A stretch of DNA of 64,000 nt from Cinclus cinclus (Eukaryota > Chordata > Aves > Passeriformes > Cinclidae), in contig NC_085049.1 of NCBI RefSeq assembly GCF_963662255.1, positions 57,025,158 through 57,089,157 of the forward strand, written 5' to 3'. This document shows positions 54,657-64,000 of this stretch, one piece after another. Under the pieces are notes generated by a model that did not search any database, was not told where the DNA came from, and worked only from the letters and a program-made list of their open reading frames with translations. The first letter of the stretch is position 1. Each line of letters starts with the position of its first letter. The position numbers and the translations under genes were made by a program.

Positions 54657-55355
54657 CTGCAGGGACCTTATTTCATGCAGGCCATGTAGAAAATCCATCA
54701 ATTTTAGTGCATTTTTATAATGACTTTTGGATCATGAGAACCTAGGAAGTCAGTGTGGGGTGGGAAGTTGGGTGCTGCCATGTTGTATGCAACTTCCAGC
54801 TGTCCTCCACCCTCAGGACACGAGCAGCTCCAGTGTCCCCCCTCTGGCCTCTCCTGATAGGATTTTTCCCAGTCTCACTGCCCATCCTTGGGCAAGGGAC
54901 CCGTTGCCATCAGGAAGGCAGCCACAGGGTTTCTCCTCACTCCACTCCCATTGGGATGTGGGCAGATGCATTTGCAATCTCTCCCTGTAGGCCTCTCATT
55001 TTCACCCATTTGGCTCCTCTGGTCTAAGAAATTTGGGGTTTCTCCTGCTGCTCCTGCCTCCATCCTTCCCTGGCTGGTAGAATGCACACAGAGAAAAAGG
55101 AACCAGGCATGGCTCAGCACAGCAGCCCCCTCCAAACCACATCCAGTCTGTGGGTATCCCTCTCCTGAGAGTTGCAGTCTTTGTTTTTGCCTATGAAAGG
55201 TTTCATGGAGAAAAAAAAAATAGCGTTTTATGGAGAAAGTGCTTAAGTTACAGAGCTGCAGAGGCAGAGAAACCACAAAGCTCACAAGGGCACCCCACAT
55301 CCTTGAAAAGAGCAACAAGATATGGCAGAATACCACCCTGTGTGGTGATGGACAG

Positions 55356-55556
55356 TGTCCTGGTTTTGACTGGGACAGAGTTAATTGTCTTCCCAGTACC
55401 TAATGCAGCGCTGTATGTTGGATTTAGTATAAGAATAATGCTGATAGCATACCAATGCTCTACTTCTTTTTAAGCAGTGCTTACTTTAAATCAAGAACTT
55501 TTCAGTTCCCTATGCTCTGACAGTGAAGACTTACACAAGAAGCTGGGAAGGAGCAT
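55356..55556 (+). mobile_element. Endogenous retrovirus LTR fragment (avian type)
   Basis: The segment starts TGTCCTGGTTTTGACTGGGA and continues with AGAGTTAATTGTCTTCC, TTGGATTTAGTATAAGAAT and AATGCTGATAGCATACC, then AAGAACTTTTCAGTTCCC and AGAAGCTGGGAAGG. From memory this is the 5' part of a dispersed bird LTR that begins with TG and a GAGTTAATTTTCTTCC-like block. The 3' part is missing and no gag, pol or env sequence adjoins it, so it is a decayed solo-LTR remnant. The family name cannot be fixed without a repeat library. Confidence 0.7.
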
Positions 55557-58415
55557 GGCCAATAGTTTTATCTTTTTATTGACTAGACTATTGCAGCTGC
55601 TGTTACTCTTTAACTTGCAGAAACTCACAGCAAACACTTGCCACCATTTAACTGTAGTTTTGAACAACACTGAGCTTAACATTGCTGCTAACAGCCTTGC
55701 AGGGTTGGAGAATTTAACTGCTGATTCTGTCTGAATCCTATAATTACTTGGATGAGAAAAACAAGGTGTGTGAGGGGAAGCTCAAAGTCATTAACAAACT
55801 GGGCCAACAGCCTGGCTGGGCTGGTGAAAGGCCCTGCCTAAGGCAGTGGCAGTGGGGGCCACTTCCCTGTTGACATGGAGCTGGTCTTTGTTTTCTTCTT
55901 TGCACAGGAGGAATCATATATTTGTTGATAAAGCAAAGGATTTACTGGCCAGGCTGCCAAGGTCAGACCTCACTGCAAACAAACTGGCCCAAACTATCCC
56001 CTTTAAAGGACCACATATACACAGTCCACTGTGTGCTGCAAGCCAAGCAACCTGAGTTTTCCATCCTCTACCAGCCCTTGAAGCTGCTCCTGGCATAGCA
56101 CCTCTAGTAGAGAAGACAGCAAAGCTCTCCCTCCCTCCTTACAGATACTCACTATGAGCCAGAGCAGCTGGAGATTAACTCCGAGTTCAGCAGGCAGGCA
56201 CAAACATCTTGGGGAAAGGAGCAGCTGTGTTAGGGCTTGATGCAAGTACAAAGCCAACAGAAATGAATGGAAAACCTCTGCTTGGCTGGAATCAGGCACC
56301 TTGGACAAGACTACAAGGACAGAGGTACTGTGCCTGACCCCTGGGGGAACCTTGGTGTTGGGTTCTAAACATGCATGGGGAAGAGAAGTGGGCTTAGCTG
56401 AGCATTGCTCCCCTTGGGAAGGCACTGACTGCCATGTCCTCTTAAAACAGAAACAAGGAACATTAAGGGATCAGAAAGCTACTGTAATAGACAGGCTTGG
56501 GTAGGAGAGAGCAGATGCTGGACACATCAGAGGAGGATTCAATGTGCTTAACTCCTAAAGAGAAAACAAACTGCATCCTTGCTAGAGAGAGGAAAAATTT
56601 TCCCAGCTGAGATGGAATAAACAGCTACTGCTGAAGAACTATCCATTGCTTCAGCTCCCTTCAGTCGGGAAAGACCAACATCACATTCAGGTGGCATGAA
56701 AACTGCTGTGCAACTCCTCTTTAACCACTACATAAATAAACTGCTGGCACTGCATCCTGCATACACCTCCTGTTATTAATACCGCTGTGGGAATCCCTGA
56801 AGCCTTCCCCAGCAGTTGGCAAACAGGGAGCTGACTTAAAAACCTGGCACAGAAAATATCCTTTTGGTCTGAGTCCTGCCCTGTGGTGAAAACATTACAA
56901 AGTGCTTGAGGAATCTCAAGTTGTCCCCAAACCCCTCTCCTACTGTCCACCTGTTGCACTGTTCTGAAGGATTCCCACAGGGCACCATGTATGTGGGCCT
57001 TCAGCATTTATCTCAAAGAAACATTGTGGCTTTCATATACTGCACCCTAAAGTGTGCAGGCACTTTAACAGCTGAGTGACACTTTAACTCTGCTTTTCTT
57101 TAGAAGGAAGCAATAAAATAACTATTTTATACTGCCCCTTGATTACACAATGCAAAGTCACTGTGTTTTTTCCTGTTCTGTAGGATGGTAAGGCAAGAAA
57201 GTTGATTATTGTCGGGTATGTGACGCTGTTCCCCTACTTTTCCTGCTTGTGCAGGAAAATTGAGGGTCTTTACTAGAAGTGTTTACTGAGCAGGAACACA
57301 GAAACTGCAGGGGAAATTGCCCAGCCTGAAACCTAAGGAGGTCAGGAGCAGCACAGCCTCTGTGATCTCTGGAATAAAACGAGATGCCAGTTTTTATTGA
57401 TTGTAACTGACCAGCAGCTCTTTGCCAGATGACATCTAAGTGAGATCACCTCTAGCAGCGTGCCAGTGGTGAGATCAGCCCAGCCCAAATGGGAGGTACC
57501 CACCTCAGGGGACCAGTACCACCTTGTGCTGTGGCCCAGGCTCTGGGGTAACAGAAGTAGGTGGGAGCTGTGATGCCAGCCAGCAGCACTGCTGTTGCAG
57601 CAGGACTTGGATCACCACTCCCCTGGCTCTTTCAAAGGTCATAGATTGTTATGCAGAGGTGCAGAAAAAAAATTACCTGGATGCTCATATGCCAGGGAGG
57701 TGAAATGGAGCAAAGCCAAAGCAGATTTAAGAGTGACTGAAGGAAACAGAAGCTGTGGCAAAAAAAAATAAAAATGCAGCAGCTTGTACATGGTTATTAA
57801 GCACTTACAATGTTCTCATGCAGCTTAGATAAGCAAGCTGGAATTAAGCAGTACAGTAGTCATCAGTGCTGTACTCTGCCTGCAAGCATAGGAGGAAGCT
57901 GGGAGCACTCAGAAGCCAGGTTGACAGGAAACAGGTGTATGTGAGGAGGAGAAGGAGGAGGAAGAGGTTGGAAGGGCTGAAGGCTGTTCAGATAGAAGCC
58001 CACAACTGGCACCCGTAGTCCAAAGGTCAGGGCAATTGAAGTCAAAAGGCTGCCTTCTGGCAGGGCTCACCTGTGCAAGCACATTTAATTATCCAGAAGA
58101 GAGAGAGGGAGGCTCTCAGGCTCCACAGACAGGAGGAGAGGAAGAGAACAGGGGGGAGCGAGCACAGCTCAAGTTCCTTGTGTGCAGTGAGCAGCTGTTC
58201 ATCTGTGCATGAGAGGTGAGTCCTCCCTCTGGCCCCCTGGATCCAGCAGCACACAAAGGGGGTCCTACAGGCAGCACTGAAAGCCCCACAGAAGGAATCC
58301 CCTATTTGGTTTTTCAGCACATTAACTTTTAGGAGGGATCCAGTCATAACCTGTACCTTCCCAACCCATCATTAGAAACTGTGCTGCTGATACTCCCAAC
58401 TCACCTCTCTGGACA
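55557..58415. other. Intergenic region downstream of TXN2
   Basis: About 2.9 kb of non-coding DNA between the LTR fragment and the predicted TXN2 cleavage site. No recognisable gene, RNA or repeat family was seen beyond short A runs. A late alternative ATTAAA on the minus strand lies at 58084-58089. Confidence 0.6.
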
Positions 58416-59052
58416 GATTTGTGAGAATCAAGTTTTATTCTCCTGGCTAGACAGCAGTGACTGATAAAAGTTCTCTACTGCAGACATACAAAAGGAAATC
58501 CGTAAAATATTTTTCCCTATTTTCTCTTACAAAATTATGATGGGAGCCCATGGATTTGTGGAGGAGTTGTACCTGTCCCAGTAACACAAGGACAGAGGAA
58601 GAAAGAGACAGGTTTCACAGACAAGGCAGAGGCATTCTCAGCTTTAAAACAAACCCACCCAGGGCAGGTATGTACCATCATCTTGCAGGGAGCAGCTGCC
58701 CTCTGCTCTGGGCTATCAGATGTGAGACAAAGACAAAAACATTCCTTCTCTTAGCTCAGCAGCAGCAGCTCTGCACGTCAGCTCTTGGCTGATAAATACA
58801 GGCTCCTAATTCCAGCCACATTCCCCACTTTGAGAATAAGCAGCCCTGCTCCTCAGCGCCCTTTACAACTACTGCTGCTCATGAGACGGAGGAGAAGGAG
58901 GAAAGGGTTACATTTTCCATCTCCTAAAAACACCGAAACTGAAGAAACCCCCGGGTTGTACAGGGCAGGAATTGACCTGCCCTCAGCTCTCCCAGGCAAG
59001 GAATGCACAACATGGACATGTCCAGAGGCAGAGGTACAGACACCCTTTTACT
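58416..59052 (-). other. TXN2: Predicted TXN2 3' UTR
   Basis: This is the sequence following the TXN2 stop codon in transcript sense, up to a likely cleavage site about 20 nt past the AATAAA at 58439-58434. The resulting 3' UTR of about 0.63 kb is an ordinary size for a small thioredoxin gene. The end point is predicted from the signal only. Confidence 0.55.
58434..58439 (-). terminator. TXN2: Predicted TXN2 poly-A signal AATAAA
   Basis: AATAAA on the minus strand is the first canonical hexamer after the TXN2 stop. It is followed 15-40 nt later by a CA and a G/T-rich GGTGAGTTGGG stretch, the usual cleavage context. Confidence 0.55.
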
Positions 59053-59169
59053 TCAGGCTCCAATGAGTTTCTTGAGGAATGCCTCCAGCTGATCCTCATC
59101 CTTTATGCCCACAAATTTATCCACAACGTCACCGTTCTTCATAGCCAGCACGGTTGGCACTGCTGACAC
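59053..59169 (-). CDS. TXN2: TXN2 terminal coding exon
   Basis: This exon encodes the last 38 residues of mitochondrial thioredoxin plus the stop (TGA at 59055-59053). It starts [13 protein letters not shown] and ends [13 protein letters not shown] contains the thioredoxin-fold cis-proline that packs against the CxxC active site and helps bind substrates. The last beta strands (V-L-A-M-K and D-K-F-V-G-I) and the final helix follow. The acceptor is ...ttgacccag|GTG, phase 0. TXN2 reduces disulphides in the mitochondrial matrix with TXNRD2 and supplies peroxiredoxin 3. The C-terminus appears one alanine longer than the human protein. Confidence 0.96.
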   Translation of the reverse strand: MSAVPTVLAMKNGDVVDKFVGIKDEDQLEAFLKKLIGA

Positions 59170-62100
59170 CTGGGTCAAGAGAAACAGGGAGACAGGTGAG
59201 CAAAGCCTGCAGAAAGCCACCTGCACCTGGTTCCCCAATGGAAGTCTAAGGAAGTGGCTACAAGGCATCTGAGCATGCACTGCTCTAGGGTAAGATGTCC
59301 ACTCTCAAAACAGGCCAGCTGAATTCCAGGCTCACCCTCTCTGAACTGACTTACAACACTCTGCTCAAGTCAAGGCTGAGCTGCTTTTTTGAGTTTAAAT
59401 AAGAGCCAAATTTTTAAAGAGAAAACCACAGCTAATACAAAAACCATCTCCAGTACAAATACTTCTTCTCTTTCCTTTCTTTGCTATCATAAATGAACAC
59501 ATCTAGGACACATCTCAGACATAATGACCTTTGGACATTTTATGGCCAGAGCATCATCAGACTTGGACCCATGTTTTTCTCCAGATGGGACTAGAGCTCT
59601 AATTTTAACCTGCCCCACTACTGCAAAGGCAGATTTCCTGCTCTGTCATATTATGGCAACGCCAATACCCTCCAAGCCTTGTTCCTTTCCCAGTTGTGTT
59701 TTCAGTGGTTTATCTGGTCATAAACCAGTGGTCATTCACTGCAGATGCCTGATGATTAGGTAAGAAGTGAGAAAGTCTCTCTGACCAGAGCTAGCAGTCA
59801 GCTGTGCTGCTCTGGGCACTGGTTTTTTAGCTCAGAACAAAGTTCTCTGGGAATTATCCAAGAGAACAGTGTTGGAAATGACAATACTCCCCAGGGACTT
59901 GCTGGTTGACTGGTGACAGCAGAGACCCCAGGGACATGACTGAAAGAAAGAACAATGAGAGCTTGGAGACCTGCAGCAAGGGAAGATCTGATCACATTTC
60001 TGACCCCACCGCTTTGATGCCCTTATCTCTGCAAAGTCTCCCCCCCAAAAAAACACATCTTGCCTTATCTTGCCTAGTGACTCTCCTCCAGCTTGCAGGG
60101 CCTTCCCGTGTGCACTGCCAGCCTTGCTGCCACCAAAGATCTGCAAACCCCTCTGGAAACCCATCAGAGGGCTGGCTTTTCTCCCACTGGGAGCCTGAGA
60201 TGAAAGGAACATTTTGTCTTCCCTTCCCACCCAGTCCCAGCTGGGCAGTCCAGCGTGGCTCCCCAGTCCTTCAGGGCTCTGCAGTTCTCTGAAGGGATGG
60301 GAGCGTCAGGGTTGCTCAATGCACAATCTTCAGCTCCTCCTAGTGACTGCAAGGAGCAGATCCAGAGGGCCTGGGCCCCAGCACCGTCGATGGTGCCAAC
60401 ACATTCCCCTGTGATTTTAGCAGAGAGAAAGGATGCATTGCATTCAGCTGCTCCTTCCCCCAAGAAGGGCAAACCTCCACTGAGCCTCCCTCTGGTTTGC
60501 ACAGTGGGTTAATATCGAGCAGAGTTGCTCCAGTGCCATCAAAAAAACCCCAAAATTGGCCCCCTATGAGATCTGGGATAAGGAACAGGCAACTCTTGGA
60601 AGCCCTAAGGAGAAGCAGCCAACACCATGTTGCCAGACCCTGCAGGCTGACCAGCACACCCACGAGCTTCACAGCCTTGATCCCTCTGTCTCTTTCCCTC
60701 TTCATGCTGGTGGGTAAATCTCAAGAAAGGGTGGAAGGTCTGGGTCTGGTGCTGCAGAGCCAGATGAGAACTGGGGGCACAGAGCAACTTTCCACTGCTC
60801 AGAAAACAGAATGTTTTTGTCAGCTTCCTTCCTGCCAGCTGCAGCAAGGGCACCCTGTTAATGGAGCACATACTTTGTTTTGCTGGTTGAGAAGAAAATG
60901 TCATGGGAATTTCTAGAATGCAAAGTTGAGGGCACTTTTTTTAGGTCCCATCTGCACTGAACCTAAACAAACTTTCCTCCTCCCTGAAGAGCATTTCTAC
61001 AGGAAAAAAAAAAACCAGTCTGCTTTTGATCAGTGTAGACCACACAGATAAATAAACATGACCATCCAGGTTATTCCTGGCAACACCTGTACCAAGGGGA
61101 TTTTCTCCCACCTGAAACTTTTATACCAGCTCAGATGCCACACAACAGAGCAGGGGGAAGGATTTTACTCAGGCCTCTGAGTGAGGAGGTAACAAGATGG
61201 AGCTCCATTGATGAATGACCACCTCTGTACCAGCAGCTCTATTGAGCTGCCCACCCACTGGGGCCAGAGAATGGGCTGCCCTTTCCCAGTCACCACACAG
61301 AGAGGCAACTCACTAAGGCAAGAGCTGAATCTAAAGAATTTTAAGAGACTGAAGATAAACAAAAGTATTTCTTCTCCCTTTCTGCTCTTGAGGCTAGAGG
61401 TCAGGAGCTGGATGGAGCAGTGGAGAAAGGCCACAACCAGAGATGAAAGGTATTAGGTAAAATGGGGAGTCTCCAGAGAAAACACTTTTGTGCTGGGTAT
61501 AACAGGACAGGGAAGGGCACTGGGGACTTTCCTAGTTGCAGGAAATGCATCCGTGCTTTGTGCTAAGCTGGGATGGCTGAGAGCCAGGGGCAGACAGCAC
61601 TTGTATAAAGGAATGCGCCAGCATTCCTTAGCTCTTCCCGGGGGTCTCCCCCTCCCTCAGCCTCCCCCTGTGCCAAGGAGGCTGCTGCAGAGGACATTGT
61701 GTAAGCAGGCAGCAAGCTGGGGGCTACGTGTGTGTGCGTGGGCAGGGGAATAAACATGGATGGAGTGAGACTTCCTGGCAGCTAGTGAAGGAGTTGTGGG
61801 GATGGCATGGACACTAAAAACCTTCAAACAAAGACTTCCTCAATGTGCAGACATCTGATCCCCAATGGAATTGCTTTAAAACAAATCTTTTCTGATCCCA
61901 CCTCTGGTTCTCCTGATCTCTCACAAACACTGTATTTGGTCCCTCTTTGATCTCGACTTGGTGCCTTCCCATCAATCCTTACATTTCTCCTTATATGGCA
62001 ATTTCCCAGAAAATGAAGCAAAACCAAGCACATGCTCAGCACACAAACGAAACGTTTGCCTCAGAAAGGATGCTCCAAACTATGAAGATCTGAGCAGAAA

Positions 62101-63936
62101 ATTCTCCTATCCTCCTACCTGTTTGCAGCTATGGTACTTGCAGACAGTCTAGGGATGGTGTTTTAGCCACAGGGATAATGGCCAAGACAAGACACACACA
62201 CATCACTCCAAAAGTGGAGGAGGACCTCTTGCAAAACAAAAACGTTATGTTTGTTTATAAGGTTCCAGAATGAACTGCTAGAAGCTGACCCTTCCCTGCA
62301 GCCTCAGTCCTACCTGCACACAAACACACAGCAGGCAGTGCTCCCTCAGCACCCGTGGGGAGAGGACACACAGCACATCATCAAACCTGCACACCTCAGG
62401 ACTTTCAGCCTCTTTTCACAGACTTTTCTCTGCATGCACACGCCCTGCTTGTCGTTTTCCACTCATCTGAGATTATCCTCTTGTAATCCCAGCTAATTCT
62501 ATCTACTGGAAGGCTTGGAACAACACATGAGTTGAGCTAATAATCTCTATTTTCTTCTCCTTAGTGCGGCTGCTACCAGATCTTTCCCTGCATCGATTAG
62601 GATTTGCACACTTAGATCATCACTAAAACCACCTCATCCTCTTCATCTTCTCACCAGCACGTTCTAAGCTATGCTGCCTTTTGGGATTGCAGCAGCCAGC
62701 CCTGCTCAGGAGCCAGCAGCCATCTTCCCTGGCCTGGGGTGTATCTGCCAGCACGCCTCCACCCTGGAGAGCAGTGGATATGCTCGTGCTGAGCTTGTAG
62801 GAGCTGCAAGTCATGACTGCAGCCACCAGCTGTATGGGCACGCCAGCACAGCACAGGCAGAAAGGTCTCCCTGGGGAAAGAGTAGGAGGGAACAAGCTAT
62901 TTCCACTTCCGTCTCCTTCTGGCTCGGCAGGGCGCGGGAATGGAACACAGCATCTTCTCCAGGCTCAACAAAATGACAGCTTGCTCATGAGATGGTTCAC
63001 TTTTCAGGGCAGCTTGAGGAGCTTGCTGTGCTAGCTGTCACCCTGGGAGCAGGACTTCATCTGCAGAGGGGGAGCAGATCCATCTGTGTGATACCCAAGT
63101 GAAAATGAAGCTTTTTTTCCCCTGTAAAACATAACAGCAGGATGCCCCAACTTCACGGGCAGAGTGGTTGTTTACAAGGAGAGACAACAGAGGTAAGCAC
63201 GGCCCTCAGAGGAGCTTTTGTATTTCTTAAGCACTACCTAATCACTGACAGAGGAGACAAATAAATGAATCGTGAACTAAAGCCATAGCATCTCCAGTCA
63301 TTCTGCTCCTTCCTAGCAGAAAGTCATGATAGGGAACACACCCAGCAGTAAAGTCACACACACCAAGGTAAGCGCCAAGGTCCTCTCCTTTCAAGAGCAG
63401 GACACAAGCTCCTGATGTTTATGTGTTTTTTCTGACCTGGCTTCTACCCGTCCAAACAAAATTCACTGTGTCTCCTTGTGCTGCAACTTAAGGATGGGGA
63501 CATTATGACCTAGCTAGTGATCCTGAACAAGGAAGGGAAAGAGAAGGCATGCTGGTTGCACAAAGAACCATGTAGCACAGAAGAGTGGGGCTTGTAACTT
63601 CACGTTCTTGCCCTCAACCTGAGCAGCCCCCGCTGACACCAAAATGCTGTGTGTGGTCCAGGGTCCTCGAGGCCAGGGAAGTGTTTACACTGACAGACAC
63701 CTTCAAGGCCTAGAGAACACCTCCCTGCAGAATTAGAGCTGGGGATGCTGGGCATGACCAGCAGAGCTGGAGCAGAGCCAAGCAGCAAAATCCACCTGCT
63801 GACCCAATGGATCAGGAACGTGTAGGATCTGGGCTTTCCCTCCCCTCCAACGCTGCTGCTGTGCAGGCACAGCTCTCCCCAGGGAGGCACCTTTGCACTG
63901 GCAGCTAAAGAAAGTCTGTGCTCTTCCACCTCCTAC
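59170..63936 (-). other. TXN2: TXN2 last intron
   Basis: This 4.8-kb intron lies between the two TXN2 exons seen here, with donor GTAGGAGG at 63936 downwards and AG acceptor at 59171-59170. It is moderately GC-rich and lacks recognisable CR1, LTR or RNA genes. Open frames up to about 139 codons overlap on both strands without domain resemblance. Confidence 0.92.
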
Positions 63937-64000
63937 CTCGTACTCAATAGCAAGGTCTGTGTGATCGTCAATGTCCACTTTGGCCATCAGCACCTTTCCC
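63937..64000 (-). CDS. TXN2: TXN2 penultimate coding exon (partial, runs off the right edge)
   Basis: The visible part encodes [21 protein letters not shown] and ends in phase 0 at TACGAG|GTAGGA. K-V-D-I-D-D is the central beta strand and turn of the thioredoxin fold, and A-I-E-Y-E leads into the V-S-A-V-P-T of the next exon; the join reproduces the TXN2 family sequence without a gap. Base 64000 is part of the previous codon. The W-C-G-P-C active site and the mitochondrial presequence are encoded further right, outside the window. Confidence 0.96.

Larger units (their letters stand above)
49256..55355. other. Intergenic region, middle part
   Basis: About 6 kb of moderately GC-rich non-coding DNA. 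It contains a short (CAG)7 run at 50125-50146, a pentanucleotide repeat at 51515-51559, a poly-A tract at 53798-53841 and a CA/TA repeat at 54610-54656. Overlapping open frames, including one of 264 codons at 51677-52471, show no recognisable domain. Confidence 0.65.

Overview
The window is a piece of a vertebrate nuclear genome, almost certainly from a bird. It is AT-rich, has long introns and carries several CR1 retrotransposon tails with the avian 3' signature. It also has a fragment of a bird-type endogenous retrovirus LTR. Two protein-coding genes are supported, both on the minus strand and both incomplete: MYH9 (non-muscle myosin heavy chain IIA) on the left and TXN2 (mitochondrial thioredoxin) on the right. 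MYH9 and TXN2 are also neighbours on the same strand in mammals, so this is conserved synteny.

MYH9 is read from right to left. A CpG island at about 35.3-36.5 kb holds the promoter and probably a non-coding first exon with a donor at 35764/35763. A 15.4-kb intron 1 follows. Exon 2 (20025-20377) carries the ATG, exon 3 is 15077-15233, exon 4 is a 28-nt microexon at 5146-5173, and exon 5 (4325-4418) encodes the ATP-binding P-loop. The first 4.3 kb is intron 5; I found no exon 6 there. All splice sites are GT/AG and the reading frame is continuous across exons 2-5, giving residues 1-204 (SH3-like domain and start of the motor).

About 22 kb of intergenic DNA separates the MYH9 promoter from the TXN2 3' end. 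It contains CR1 remnants, microsatellites, a long poly-A tract, an LTR fragment and a small CpG-rich patch near 46.85-47.1 kb that may be regulatory. TXN2 contributes its terminal coding exon (59053-59169), a predicted poly-A signal at 58434-58439 and the end of its penultimate exon (63937-64000). The CxxC active site lies outside the window.

I found no bacterial-type system, CRISPR array, tRNA, rRNA or novel multi-gene system. The most interesting points are regulatory: a perfect oestrogen-response-element-type palindrome fused to a CCAAT box in the MYH9 promoter, a G-quadruplex-prone tract just upstream, a clustered-motif candidate enhancer in intron 3, and the CpG patch beside an 89-nt pure-purine tract between the genes. 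All of these are sequence-level inferences.
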